From: Rhopalosiphum padi
Lineage: Eukaryota > Arthropoda > Insecta > Hemiptera > Aphididae
NCBI RefSeq assembly: GCF_020882245.1
Contig: NC_083599.1
Coordinates: forward strand, 57,996,748 to 58,060,747
DNA: 64,000 bases
Direction of reading: 5' to 3'
Part shown: positions 48,851 through 61,909 of the stretch, in pieces
Layout: each line of letters opens with the position of its first letter
Position numbering within the stretch: position 1 is the first letter of the stretch
Notes under the pieces: model-generated
Told to the model about the DNA's origin: nothing
Databases searched by the model: none
The model's input: only the letters and a program-made list of their open reading frames with translations
Made by a program: the position numbers and the translations under genes

Positions 48851-49827
48851 CTCTACTATTTTTTAAATAGGTAACGTATTATTACAATCAGTTTTTGTCT
48901 AGATCTATAGGTTAGAATGGAATACAAATTTCCAAAATACGATTACAAATTCGTACAAATTATATTACAAATTTTTGTACCGGTTTTGAGTGTCTAAGAT
49001 AAAAATCATGAATGCGGATGCTGGAGTAACGTTACGCTGGCATCCGAGATGAAAAAGTGTTTTTCCCCCATTTGGGGGGGTGTACAAATTTCCAAAATAC
49101 GATTACAAATTCGTACAAATTATATTACAAATTTTTGTACCGGTTTTGAGTGTCTAAGATAAAAATCATGAATGCGGATGCTGGAGTAACGTTACGCTGG
49201 CATCCGAGATGAAAAAGTGTTTTTCCCCCATTTGGGGGGGTGTACAAATTTCCAAAATACGATTACAAATTCGTACAAATTATATTACAAATTTTTGTAC
49301 CGGTTTTGAGTGTCTAAGATAAAAATCATGAATGCGGATGCTGGAGTAACGTTACGCTGGCATCCGAGATAAAAAGTGTTTTTCCCCCATTTGGGGGGGT
49401 GTACAAATTTCCAAAATACGATTACAAATTCGTACAAATTATATTACAAATTTTTGTACCGGTTTTGAGTGTCTAAGATAAAAATCATGAATGCGGATGC
49501 TGGAGTAACGTTACGCTGGCATCCGAGATGAAAAAGTGTTTTTCCCCCATTTGGGGGGGTGTACAAATTTCCAAAATACGATTACAAATTCGTACAAATT
49601 ATATTACAAATTTTTGTACCGGTTTTGAGTGTCTAAGATAAAAATCATGAATGCGGATGCTGGAGTAACGTTACGCTGGCATCCGAGATAAAAAGTGTTT
49701 TTTCCCCCATTTGGGGGGGTGTACAAATTTCCAAAATACGATTACAAATTCGTACAAATTATATTACAAATTTTGGAACCGGTTTTGAGTATTTATTCCA
49801 ACCTGCGGATGCCAGCGTAACTAACCT
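48851..49827. repeat. Right terminal arm of the MULE with tandem 160 bp units
   Basis: Reverse complement of the left arm, with the GGGGGGGTGTAC block near 49,078, 49,238, 49,398, 49,558 and 49,718, so five units. Units differ only by one-base changes in the A/T runs next to GAGAT. Confidence 0.85.
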
Positions 49828-49836
49828 TTATAAACG

Positions 49837-52800
49837 GTGATTATAAAACGGAAGAAAAATATGTTAATATTAGGTACCTACTAATACGTCTTAAAATCCG
49901 GGATAAATCACGTCATTTAAATATGCTCCAACAATATCGTGTGATGACTGTGATGTGGAAAGCAGTTTCAGCCAATATAAATCTTTGATATATTCGCCGG
50001 TCGTTCAAAATCTTATTCCCTGTATTTTTTTTATCAATATACTTTTTTTTATCTATACTGCTCCATCACGCTAAATGTCTTCTAATTCGTTTCTTAGTAA
50101 AACCAAAACTGAAAAAATATTTACATTTTTTATCTCATTATTAAATATTATTTAAATAAAATATGGACTACAGGTACTTTTTTTCTAACCTACCACAGTA
50201 AGCGCGCGTCACGGTAGCGCGGTAGTCAATGACGGCTTTTGCAAAGTAGAATAATTTAGAGTTTGAACGTTGGAGCACTCAATTCTTACTATATATAGCA
50301 CTCGTGTATGTACTTCTACTGTACGGTACTTATACGATAAAAGTTTCAAAAGTTATTTTCAAAAATCCGATAAGAAACCATTATTTGACGTAAGTTTTTA
50401 GGCTATAAATTGTGTAATAGTTCGATGTACAAATATTTATAAATTCAAAAAATAATTTAAAATTTTCGTCAGGTAATTTTTATTTCTTATCCGGGCAAAT
50501 AAAATACATTTTTGCTACAAATAAAACAGTATTAAAACATAATTTGGACTCCATAGCCATCAAACACATTTCTAATATAAAAATGCATATAACTAACAGC
50601 AATACATTTAAAATAAATATAGGAATGCAAAAACCAAAAAAAGAAATCAAATTAAAACCAGAAAAATTTAAAATACAAACATAAAATGTCTAGTCGTTCA
50701 GTTATATTTCCACGTATTCGTATAATCTCGACTGTACTGTCGTGTCGAGCCACAAAAAGTGTTGTTCGATATCGACCCAGCCATTTAAAACCTCTGAAAT
50801 ATATGTACTATATAGTATATAGGTCTACGGCAGCCGCCGACATTTAAAATCGCTTTCAGCAGGCCGGACGGCCGTAAGTCATAATTCACTTATTATAATA
50901 TGTTATATTATATTACAAGCTCCCGGAGAGAGGAGTTTTTAAACGAATTCGGTAGACTGCTGCACATTTCGGAAATCTCCGTGTATACATAATATGAAAA
51001 ATGCTCCGATGTTAATAAAACGTTACTATGTGTAGGTAAGTGAAAAAAAAGGTTATCTTTGCACGTGTTACGTGCATATATTATAATTACATTGCGATGG
51101 CGGCGGTGATGGGTCAGACGGTTTTATAATATAATATTATATTATGTGGTCTCGTCGTTGTTTGAAATGCGTAAACATTATGATATATTATTATGTATTA
51201 TATTGTATAGGTACACTATATAGGCGTGAAACGACTCGGCGGGGTGAAAGCTAATTAAACCGGATGACGAGGAAACGACGTCATAATTTTTGAAAACAAA
51301 AAAATAATATACATACCTATATACGAATACAAACAGACCGAACACGGCGTGGTGGGAGGGGGGATGCGGATTATTGTCCGAGACGCACATGAAATACGAA
51401 ATCGAGTAGATATAACTTATACATTTTGAAAAACAAATATAAATCTGCGTGAAACAAGGGACCGTTTGTACTACAGTTTCGTCTGTATATACATAAAACG
51501 TTTTGATTTATAACAAAATTCTTCGGGCTCCGAGTGTCGCAGAGGCAGAGGCTACATATTATTATTCTACGATACCTTTATATGATGGTTAATAATTATT
51601 ATTTATTTTTATTTTATTTTTTCGTATACAAATTAATATTTTGAGATCGTTGTTCTCTTCTTCGGATTTTAATTCAAATATATTAGTAAAAAATCAGATT
51701 ATTTTGAAAAGACTTTTTTAACTTTTATTAAAAGTGGTAAACCACTATTCGACAGCAAGTAAATCTACAATCTACATAAATTAACATAAAATCAATAAAT
51801 ACTGAATACTGATTAATCATCATTTTATAAATGAAAGAAAAACGTAATTTGACGCGCGTTCAATATATTTTTAAACAGCACATTGTTTATTAAGTTTGTA
51901 TTAGAGTTAATTTTGTTGTATATAAATGAGAAAATATAATAATGATATGTAAAAATATCGCTCAAAACTTTTGTCAATATTATTTAAGTTATAAAATATA
52001 TAATAATATATACCTTCTTTATTTTTCATTGATTTCGAAGCTTTGGCGGCTATTAGTTGCAATTAGCTTTGTGGCAGCGTTGCTTAAATATTTATATACC
52101 TACTAGTTTTACTGTAGTTGTGAGGAAATATTACGAGGAAGATAAATAATAAAAAATAAAAGTATAATATTAAATTGATGCATTTTTTTTGTTTTAGATT
52201 TTTGGGTGAAGATTTTCATATAATATCTTAAAATTATTTAATTTTTCTTCGAGTCCGGACTTAGATGGGTAGTCTGATATGTCATGCTTTATTTTTCGGT
52301 TTTGTAATGGCGGCACTCGGTTATTAGTACCTTAATGTTTATCGAAAGGCTAACTCCGCAAAATGTACAGCATTATTCTTTGGCCATAAGGAATTCATTT
52401 GTTAGACGTGATTGTACTATTTGAAATCAGTTGGTTTATATTTCAGGTTTTATCAATTAGATATAAATGCATAATTTCTTTATGCCATGATATATATTAT
52501 ATAATATTGTTCGTAGTTTTTAATCTAATAATTATTTTAATTTACATTTTACTAAAATGTTGCATTTTATTATATTAATATTATACATAGCCGTATTGCC
52601 GTAAGTTGATATGGTGACATTTAAAATATAAATATTTACCTACCATTATACATAAATCTGTAACCTTCCTCATCAACTACCACAATATGAACAATAATAA
52701 TAATAGTAATATTTAAAAATGTCTGCTGTGGTTATAATTTACATCTATATAATAAATCAATACAAAATATTTATCAATATAAGCATAATATTATATTTCC

Positions 52801-52915
52801 GTCGTGCTAAATTAATATTGACTTAATTGACTACACTAGAGGTGCCTACATAATAAAGTATAATAAATACGAACGTAAATGACCTTACATATATGTATGT
52901 TATATATATATATAT
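49837..52915. other. AT-rich intergenic DNA
   Basis: No supported gene. The minus-strand 70-codon frame at 51178-51390 has no family features. CpG content is slightly raised at 50,190-50,260 and 50,820-51,380. Confidence 0.45.
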
Positions 52916-52923
52916 CATAGCCG

Positions 52924-53340
52924 GGGAGCAACTCGTTTGCACACATTTAATATTTTTTACTAAAAAATAGTCGACTCATTTGTGCATAACGAACAACTCG
53001 TACATAACCTAAACACATATTTTGTATTTTTAAATTCGGACTTACCTAAAGTAATTGAATTATTGGTACAAATTATAAATTTTTGAATATTGTATAGAAA
53101 TAAAAGTTTATAATAAAAATATGTCATTAGCAGGAGAGTACTATACCTAGGTATAGGTAAAACAAAAATAATCGCCGCGTATTAAGCATAAAGATATTAA
53201 ATTGTTGGTAGGTTTCAAACTTTGTTGTACGCCAGCAAGGGGAATTATAACTACTTATAACTATGGATATCCTAGTTTGTAATGTTTTTTAAACGCGTCG
53301 AGGTAAAAAGTGTATAAATGTGCGCAAACGAGTGGTACCC
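52924..53340. mobile_element. Small hAT-type MITE, 417 bp
   Basis: GGGAGCAACTCGTTTGCACA at the left and TGTGCGCAAACGAGTGGTAC then CC at the right are inverted repeats with few mismatches. They are flanked by CATAGCCG (52916-52923) and CATAGCCC (53341-53348), an 8 bp target duplication with one mismatch. No coding sequence inside. Confidence 0.65.
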
Positions 53341-53348
53341 CATAGCCC

Positions 53349-56300
53349 GGATGTGTATACATTTGTGCAGGAAACGATGATGAGAGTGATGCTGCCGGAG
53401 GTTCAAGCTCCCCAGGGTTATTATATATGTTCGATAGGAAATGAATGTGGGTTGACAAAAACCTCGTCCACTACATAATAATATAGTTGTACAATCGTTT
53501 ATCCCCGCTGTTCTGACACCGGACGGGGAAAACCAATTAGTTTCGTGCATTAAATTAGTATAGTGTGGCCGGTTTGTCGGCGCAGCTGCTGCTTCTCTCG
53601 GGCTGTCTTGCTGGTGCAGGAGTCGTCGTCGCCCAGAGAAATAAATAACGATTCGTCGGCGCTCGCCCATTATTGTTGTTATATATTTACGAGTCTTGAT
53701 GCGCTCGACATTTCGTTTCTATACAGTAGTCTTCATCTGAAATACCGCAGATGATGAATAACCGGTGAAACTCAAAAGCGTAAATCATCCATTTTTTTGA
53801 TAGACCAAAAGCGCAAATTTGATTTGCGTTTTTGTATACCTTATATAATCTTATACTATAATAATCCAAAAATAATGGTTGGATACAAATTTTAAACTTA
53901 TATAATCATATTGATTTTGCTCATTATATTACAATGAGTATAAACAATTGACAATGACGATTGCCAACAGTTCCTATATTATTGAAACTATATAATGTTA
54001 AGTAACAATCAGATCTTCAATAATCATCAATAACTAAATAATTATTAATTACTAATTAAAATGAATGACGGTATATGAATTATATTTACACGCGTTAAAC
54101 GTAATGTCACATTTTCACTCTAAATTCAATCAAACTATTTGCTTAAATCGACTATAAAATGTAAGTTGAAAATAAAATAGATTTACTTTTAGTTTTATGA
54201 TTATTACTGATTTGAAATTGATATTTATATTAATTCCGAGGCCTCCGCACAGTTTGTGTACAAAAATTCAAGAAAATTGATCATAATTGATAACTGCACT
54301 GTCAGGTTAGAAATTATATGTAGGTATTTCGTTTTTGCTTGACGAAAATGGTAGGAGGTATTTTTCCGTTATGGTTATGTGAGATAAAAATATATTATAC
54401 GTATACGTACATGCAAATATACCTTCTCAGTCTTCTTTTAATGATTATACCCTTCGACGACTACCATTTCTATTTATCTTTCTCTTCCCGTCGATATTGA
54501 AGTTCGACCTATGAGAGACGGATTATGATAATATACACTTTTAAATTAATTTACACTAAACCGTTCACCATCGTCTCACAAATGGTCGTTTCAATAAAAC
54601 TATAGTAATATTTAATATACTAATATCACTCAGTAATAATATTAACTAATAAAACTAAAATTCGATGGCGCATATTAAATTTGAGCCGTAGTGAACAGAG
54701 TATACGTGTGAGCAAATGTCTGAACTGACGTACGTAGGATGACAACATATTTATTATTTAAGTAAAATTAGTATAAAAAAGATACCAATCAATTATTATT
54801 AAATTTTTTCTATAATTTATGAAAGAGAAAAATATGTTGTGTCGATTTGTCAACATTCAAACACTGAAAAAATACTACCAAACGTCTTTATTCTCCATTT
54901 TATAATAATTTATTATTATATAAATATTTTTAAAAAGGTTTAAACTTATTTATTTATTGATAGAATAATTGAAAAAAGTTGAAAAATGTTCAGCGCATTT
55001 TTTAAAACAGAATTATAGATGAAATAAGTGTTGTTTGATGTTTTATGAATCGTATAACTACGAGTCCATAATATCTAAATATATAAACAGTCCCGAACAT
55101 TATAATATACGCAATATATTCCATAATTTATGCCGTACAGCTATAAGTATGATATTATAATATAATAATATATAGAACAATATTTTAACTAACAGATTTG
55201 TAGATGTAACTCTGATTTATGGACATAGCAATATTACACCAATATCATGACGTTTAACAATAAAAGAGACCTGCAGCTGTAGCAAGATCCGCCTTTGCGC
55301 AGATTAGCTGCAACGATTGTCACCCGTAGGTATCATTCAGCCGACTACGGACAACTATAAAAAAAATAAAGTGTGTATCGCGATATAATTATGAGGTTCG
55401 TGGAAGTTGTGGCTAATAAACTGACGCGGTACGGACGGCGACCTTTATTATTACATGCCAACATCAGCGGCGGAGTGCAGATATGATACAAAACGAGAAA
55501 CGCGGGGAAAAAAGCAATAATACCATCATAATAATATACAATACGGTCGAGGAGAAGTCGTGTACTGCTGTAAGTCTGGCACCCGGGCACACAGACAAGT
55601 TGGCCGAGATGGGTATAATACTGCAATATTGCAGTGTCCCCTTTACCGCTTTACCGGCCTACTCCTGATCCCCCATCGCTGAGCACCAGTCGCTACAGCC
55701 GTCGCAAATCGCAATACGTGTGCGGTCGATTTGAATATATTATGTTATTATATCGACGCGACATCTGCGAGAGGGCGTATCGGTGGCGGCATTTGCATTA
55801 GATACAATATTATTAGGAAATGTGTATGCGTACTGTATATAATATATATATAATGTATTGCGTTCCCGTGCAATACACACAGGGTGACTCTTTTATCGCG
55901 AACCGGGCAATTTCAAGTGCGGCATCTAAAATTGCACCATATGGAAATCTGCTCGTAGACTGCAGCGATTCACTCCGACACTCACATTTTCTCATCTCAA
56001 TCTGCACATTGAAATCGTTTTTGCTGCGAGGCACTTAAGACGCTATTGGTTTTATTAAACGAGTTTCGTTTGTCTTCCCCGCAACAAGCACACTATATAT
56101 TATATTGCTCACTTGCGAGGTCAATTCTCGAATAGGGTTCTTTTCTTTGGGATCCCGTTATCATCACCTCCTGCAATTATATTGTCAAATTGAACGTATA
56201 TTCAACGTACATTTTTAAAATTTGATAACTGCACAGATACATAACATAATGTCCAAAGAAGTGGCTATAATATGTCTCTTCCTATTTTCAAAAAATACAT

Positions 56301-59300
56301 CACAAATTGGCTTCACCATGAATACGATTCTACAATATTGAAGTATCATGATTAATTTGTTTTACACTATCATTGTTTGTTTTTTCTTTTTTTTACATAT
56401 CATTTGTTTGTTTATTTTTGCTGTTCAAATTTATATTATTGAATTTCTGTTTTCTTGTCTGGGAGAAAAAGATAAATGTAAATGTGTTGTACATAAGATA
56501 ACTCCTAGGGCTCCACACGAGTTTAAACTCAGTGAGGCCTTGTAATCTTTACTGATATAAAATAATATTATTATAGTTGCTCACCTCGTGATTACTCTTC
56601 TATACTTCAGCATTTGGCTGATCGCAGACATGCGGCGATTATATAAACTTTCTGAAATAATCTTCTGAACAATACGAATATATAAAATACTTTCAAACTA
56701 TATGACTTAATATCTAATAAAGTCGCCTGCCATCCTACACGCCTATCTGTCCCATTTCATATTTATAGATCTACTACTAATTATGAATAAATTGCAGCTG
56801 TTGTATACCATTGACTAATTTGGACCCCCCACCCACCTTTTTTAATTTTAATTTTACGTGCGTTACGCCTGCCGCGTCCATTATGAAATTATGATAAATG
56901 ATAAATATCATAAAAATACTAGAATTTTAAATTATAAATATGAGTAACTGTAAATGTAATACATTTTGATGGTATTGGAATTGTTTTAGTGAAAATTTGA
57001 TCAATATTTCATTTTGTAGAAAAATACAAAGTACACTTTTTATGGAAACTTGTTATGCTCGCCATGTTACCAATGTTATCACATATTTTCCCCACTTTAC
57101 ATAAAAATATTGAACTTTGGACACATTTTTGTGTTTATATGGCACTGTACCTTATTAGTTATTTAATAGCTAATGGAGTTTCATGTTACGCCCAACCACA
57201 TTATTTATTTTTCGGCTAAACTAAAAAATCGTGCTAACTATAAATTTAGTCGTGTTAATTCATGCTAATTGTGTGCTAAATATCGGCATAAAAAAATGTA
57301 AAAATTTCTTAATGGGCGCGGTTGGCGCGACGCACGTTTTATTTGTGTGTTTGAAACTCTATAATCATCAAATTAACCTAATTATGTTTTTTCATTATTT
57401 GTATGATATTCGTATTGATGCTATGCTTTCAGTTTGTAATTGAGCGTAATGATGCACATAATATATCTGTTACTCTAATATATAAATAAATATTTTGGAA
57501 AGCAAGATGGGGATAATCACTGTAAAATTAAAAATATTTCATCGTTCTCATCAAATGTATAAAAAAAACACAATTTAAAATTTCTTGTGTTTTCAACACA
57601 TCCTATTTGCAAGTTCCCGTTAATAATTCACCTGCGTGCGTATAAACTTGTATTGATATATTAATAGTTTTTCTTGTGCGTATTACACATGCAGTGTAGT
57701 CAGTGTACGTCCGTATGACAGACGGCACTATATATTATCATAATATATATATATATATATATATGCATGTTGTAGTTGCTAGTCATGGAGTGAGTGTTTT
57801 CACAATGTGGTAGCTGAATGGATTATTTGTATATTGTATGTATTATTATACGTTTTAAAAGATAAATAAAAAAACGCTAAGTTTCTTGAAAAGTTTTCAT
57901 TTTGAACTTGATCTCGTGAAATGTAGTTTCGACCTAGTGCTTTTGTCAATAGGCAATAACCATCACTTTATGCGTTTATATATTGTACGAATCGAGAAAC
58001 TTATAATAATAATAAAATATAAGTTTATGTTATTATACAAGCAACCGTAAAAATATTTTATTGAAAGTGAGACTTTAGACGCGCGTAATAAGCTAATGTT
58101 ACTGGTGTGATAGACACCTATACAGTGTTGTAGGTATTAATATTTTACATTTTTTACTACGCTGCGTATCACGGTTTCACTTAAATCCAATTTTTTTTTT
58201 GACATATACTCTAAATAAATGATAAATTAATTAAAACAGCGTTTCTTATCTTATACTTTATCACAAAAATGCAAATTTAACGTTTTAAATATAATTGAAG
58301 CGGAGCGAAAAGCTTTTGCCTGAAAATTAAATTTTTAGATTGTCGGGTATAGAATTAAAGAGGCTATGGAGTTGGATTTGTTGGATGGAAATGTGACTAT
58401 ACAGATAGGTCAATGACTCACAAAGGTCTTATCTACTAATGGTATATATTAAATATATTAATATTTTCTATCTATAGGTATATAATTGAAAATTAGACGC
58501 TTTACTTCATAAATGTATACAAGTTTATACACTGTGATTTAAATAGATGCTTTTATAATAATAGTAAAAAAAAAAACAAAAAAAAAACGATTAACTAGCA
58601 ATAGGCAAAAATGTATTAAATATACCAAAGCTATAGGTAACAAAAAGTATGAATTCATATAATTCTACATAATCTATTAATTACATATAGCGGCTATGTA
58701 TAGATATATATTTTATAATATTTTATAGGTACTACAATTTTGATATAATAAAAATATTAGTGATCTACGATCAACGTCATACAAAATAGATTTTTAACAA
58801 GATTCTCACATTTACGATTATATTTTAGTATAGAAGTTAATCAAACGTGAGCACTTAAATATGTTAACTGTTTTTTATTTTCTTAAAAATCTCTTATGCG
58901 GATTTCAATTGTTATCGAAATTGTATCAAAATAATTAGTTTTTGACTCGAAAAAAAATCACTCGAATTAACATTTAGTTCCGATTTTTGAATTTTAATCG
59001 TATCATTGTGTTTATATATTCGATGATGATGTGATGCTCATAATGTTATTGTGACGAAACGATGTAGAACATGCATGTACGGTGCATATATTTGCGTTGT
59101 ATGTGTTTTTAAATACTATATTTAATTTAGTCGGCAGAAGGACAAAATATTCCCCGTTCGCACAGAGTGAAAAAAAAAAATGAATAATTTTGTGTGAAAA
59201 AAATGCCACACAAAGTCATTAGTATGACGAACGTGACATTGATTGAGCCAATCCTTATACAGAAATAAGCCTCACGTAGTGACACTTAGTGACAAACAAA

Positions 59301-61838
59301 CATCCGCTCTATGCGCACTGCACTACATGAAAGGTATTTCAGCATTAATCTCCTTGCTGTGTAAATAAAAATCTGAACAAAGAGGGAAAAAAATTATAAA
59401 ACTGGTCAATATTGTTAAATCCCGTTGAGCAATAATTAAAAAAAATTAATTCCAAAACCATTTATTTTAATAACATTTTTTTAAATACGATTTTTTTAAA
59501 CATTCTTTTATTTATTTTTACCGTGTATACTGTTTAATTTAAATTCGTTTTTATGACATATATGACTTGTCTGAAAGGATAATCCCAATAACGTATACCT
59601 AGGAATATCCGATTTTCCGGGCTTACATATATTTAAATTACGTACCGACCTTTTTTAGGGCCGTCCACTAATCCTTTTTTTATTTATTTACCAATTATAT
59701 ATTACCTATAGATATATACGCATTTTATTTCCGATTTTTATTCACCGTAATTACTCATATAGAACCAAAAAGAGACATAATTATACACTTGCAGTTCTGT
59801 ATGTAGGTATCTATATATTACATATACGAACTCATATTATAACACGAATATGAAAGTGTACGTTTGTGTATTAGTATACACGTATGCGCGTGTGCCACAA
59901 GTTAGTATTTTATATTAATATCACGAGGTATCGGTTAAATGTGCAGACGTGTGTATGGATTTACAATCCTCGCTATTTATACAGTGTCACGGTTTACCAG
60001 AAATATAAGAATACCTTATTTAGTATTTATAATATATTATTTTTTTACAATTTAAAAATTGGGATGATACCACAATATATCATCACGATATTACAGGAAT
60101 ATGATTTTTTTTTATTATTATTTATTCAATTCGTAAAATAATTATTCTGACGATATGAACAGTTTCAAAAATAATGATACAATTTAATTGACTTGAAATA
60201 AATTTGGAAAGCATTTTATTGTTTTGAGCTAGATAGTTATTTTGAATGGTATGAAGAATTTATCTATCGATGGATCTTCATGGCATATTGGCATGTGCGT
60301 GTATTCAGCCAATAATTAAAAAGTCCCAGTTATATGATTAGGAAGGACGGAGTTCCTTTTACATTTTTGTTACTTCAAATATTTGAATGAAGATTAGTAA
60401 GAAGAAATAAAATAGAACTTATCATTGATTAAAATTCTTCAGAGAATTTGAAAAACTAACTATTATTATTATTTCTAGGTGTTTAGAACATACCTATATT
60501 ATATGTAGTTCAACTTATAATAAAGTTGGACAAATTTACGAAAATTTTCAAATAGTTTTGTGGTGACAAATACAAGGTTTCCTATAAATTAATTCATACT
60601 TTAACTGAAATATATAAAAAGCATATATTAAATTGATTTTTGCTTGTAAAAATTATAAGTTCAAATGTATACGAAATTAGCTATTTAAATAAGGAACAAC
60701 GATTTTAGTTATTTTGTTCTAACTTAAAAATACTATTATTCGTTTAATGTTTTACTCGCAATTACATTTTCAATGGAATATGTTTTCCGCAAAAATTATT
60801 TCAACCTATCGCATTACTATAATAAAGTAAGCAGCAATAATGTATAAATATATCATCATAAAATATACGTAGTAACATTATTATGGTTGACAGATCAACG
60901 TCATTCAGAATCGATTTTCATAGGCAATAATTTATCATTGAATTCAAATAATTTTACACTATCATTAAAGCGACTTACTCCTCTTCAATGACCAGGTACA
61001 CTTGACACCAATAGTTGTACAACTGAGCGGTTACCTCTATTTTACCCCTCTGTTTATATAATACCTCGTTCTATATATTTCTATTGGAATTATGTATATC
61101 GACAAAATAATAGTGGTTGCCATTTGAAATTCAGTTCGTGATCCATTCCTGTAATATTCCTTAGGTACAATAAAAGGAGAAAATTAAAAAAAAAATGTTC
61201 TCAAATACGCGATTTATAGTTTTACATTTATGTACAAAAATCGGGATTAGGATTCTTTCCTATACGTAGAAAGCGCCGCGGAAGACGAATTACCGTTACA
61301 AACTTTTTCAACGCGCACCGTACTATACATTATAATATTATACGTTATATCTGCAGGATTGCACCGCACGCAGCAGCACGTATGCTAAAGTAGGTACGTA
61401 TGCTAAAGTAGGATGTTATATATATACGAACCTTACACGGGACGCGTATTGGATATGTTCAACATAATAATAATATACGCGTCAAATACTTATCCGGATA
61501 TTATTATATACGTATATAATATTATACGACGCAGCGTGCGAGCTGCGAGTGTTCGGTTTATCTATACATAGCTAATATGTACGTGCAGCGATATATCTAT
61601 GCGCACATATTGGTATATATACTCGAACACGGTACGTCGGTATTAGATCATAACATATAAGCATGACGTATTACGTCGGTATAGGATGTTGTGCGGCGCG
61701 TGGTATATGCAAATGACGGGCTTTCATCAGAATTGCGACATTAACATATCGCTGTTGGTGCGCTTATATAGACAAACGCGCGAGCTATATAACACGGGTA
61801 ATATATAGTATACCTATATGTGTGGCAGGATATGAATT
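53349..61838. other. Mostly AT-rich intergenic DNA
   Basis: Short frames of 60-132 codons on both strands show no domains, no codon-bias signal and no consistent splice sites. A moderately CpG-rich patch lies at 55,400-56,050 and an (AT)n microsatellite at about 57,740-57,763. I see nothing that supports a gene. Confidence 0.4.
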
Positions 61839-61841
61839 TGT

Positions 61842-61842
<1 letters not shown>

Positions 61843-61897
<55 letters not shown>

Positions 61898-61909
61898 ACA
61901 CACACATAT
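61843..61909. repeat. CA dinucleotide microsatellite
   Basis: About 30 CA units with two small interruptions (CATACACA, CATATACA). Confidence 0.9.

Larger units (their letters stand above)
41579..49827 (-). mobile_element. Complete Mutator-like element (MULE), 8,249 bp, apparently intact
   Basis: TTATAAACG at 41570-41578 and 49828-49836 is a perfect 9 bp target duplication, the size typical of MULEs. The ends are identical inverted repeats starting AGGTTAGTTACGCTGGCATC. The arms extend 657 bp on the left and 977 bp on the right because they contain different numbers of a 160 bp tandem unit. Between them one minus-strand gene of seven coding exons reads through 1,231 codons with no stop or frameshift. 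Arms, target duplication and gene are all preserved, so the insertion looks young and possibly autonomous. Confidence 0.9.

Noticed and set aside
53261..53670. Minus-strand frames of 65 and 132 codons near the 52.9-53.3 kb MITE.
   Set aside because: They run across the MITE's end and target duplication and show no domain or splice signal.
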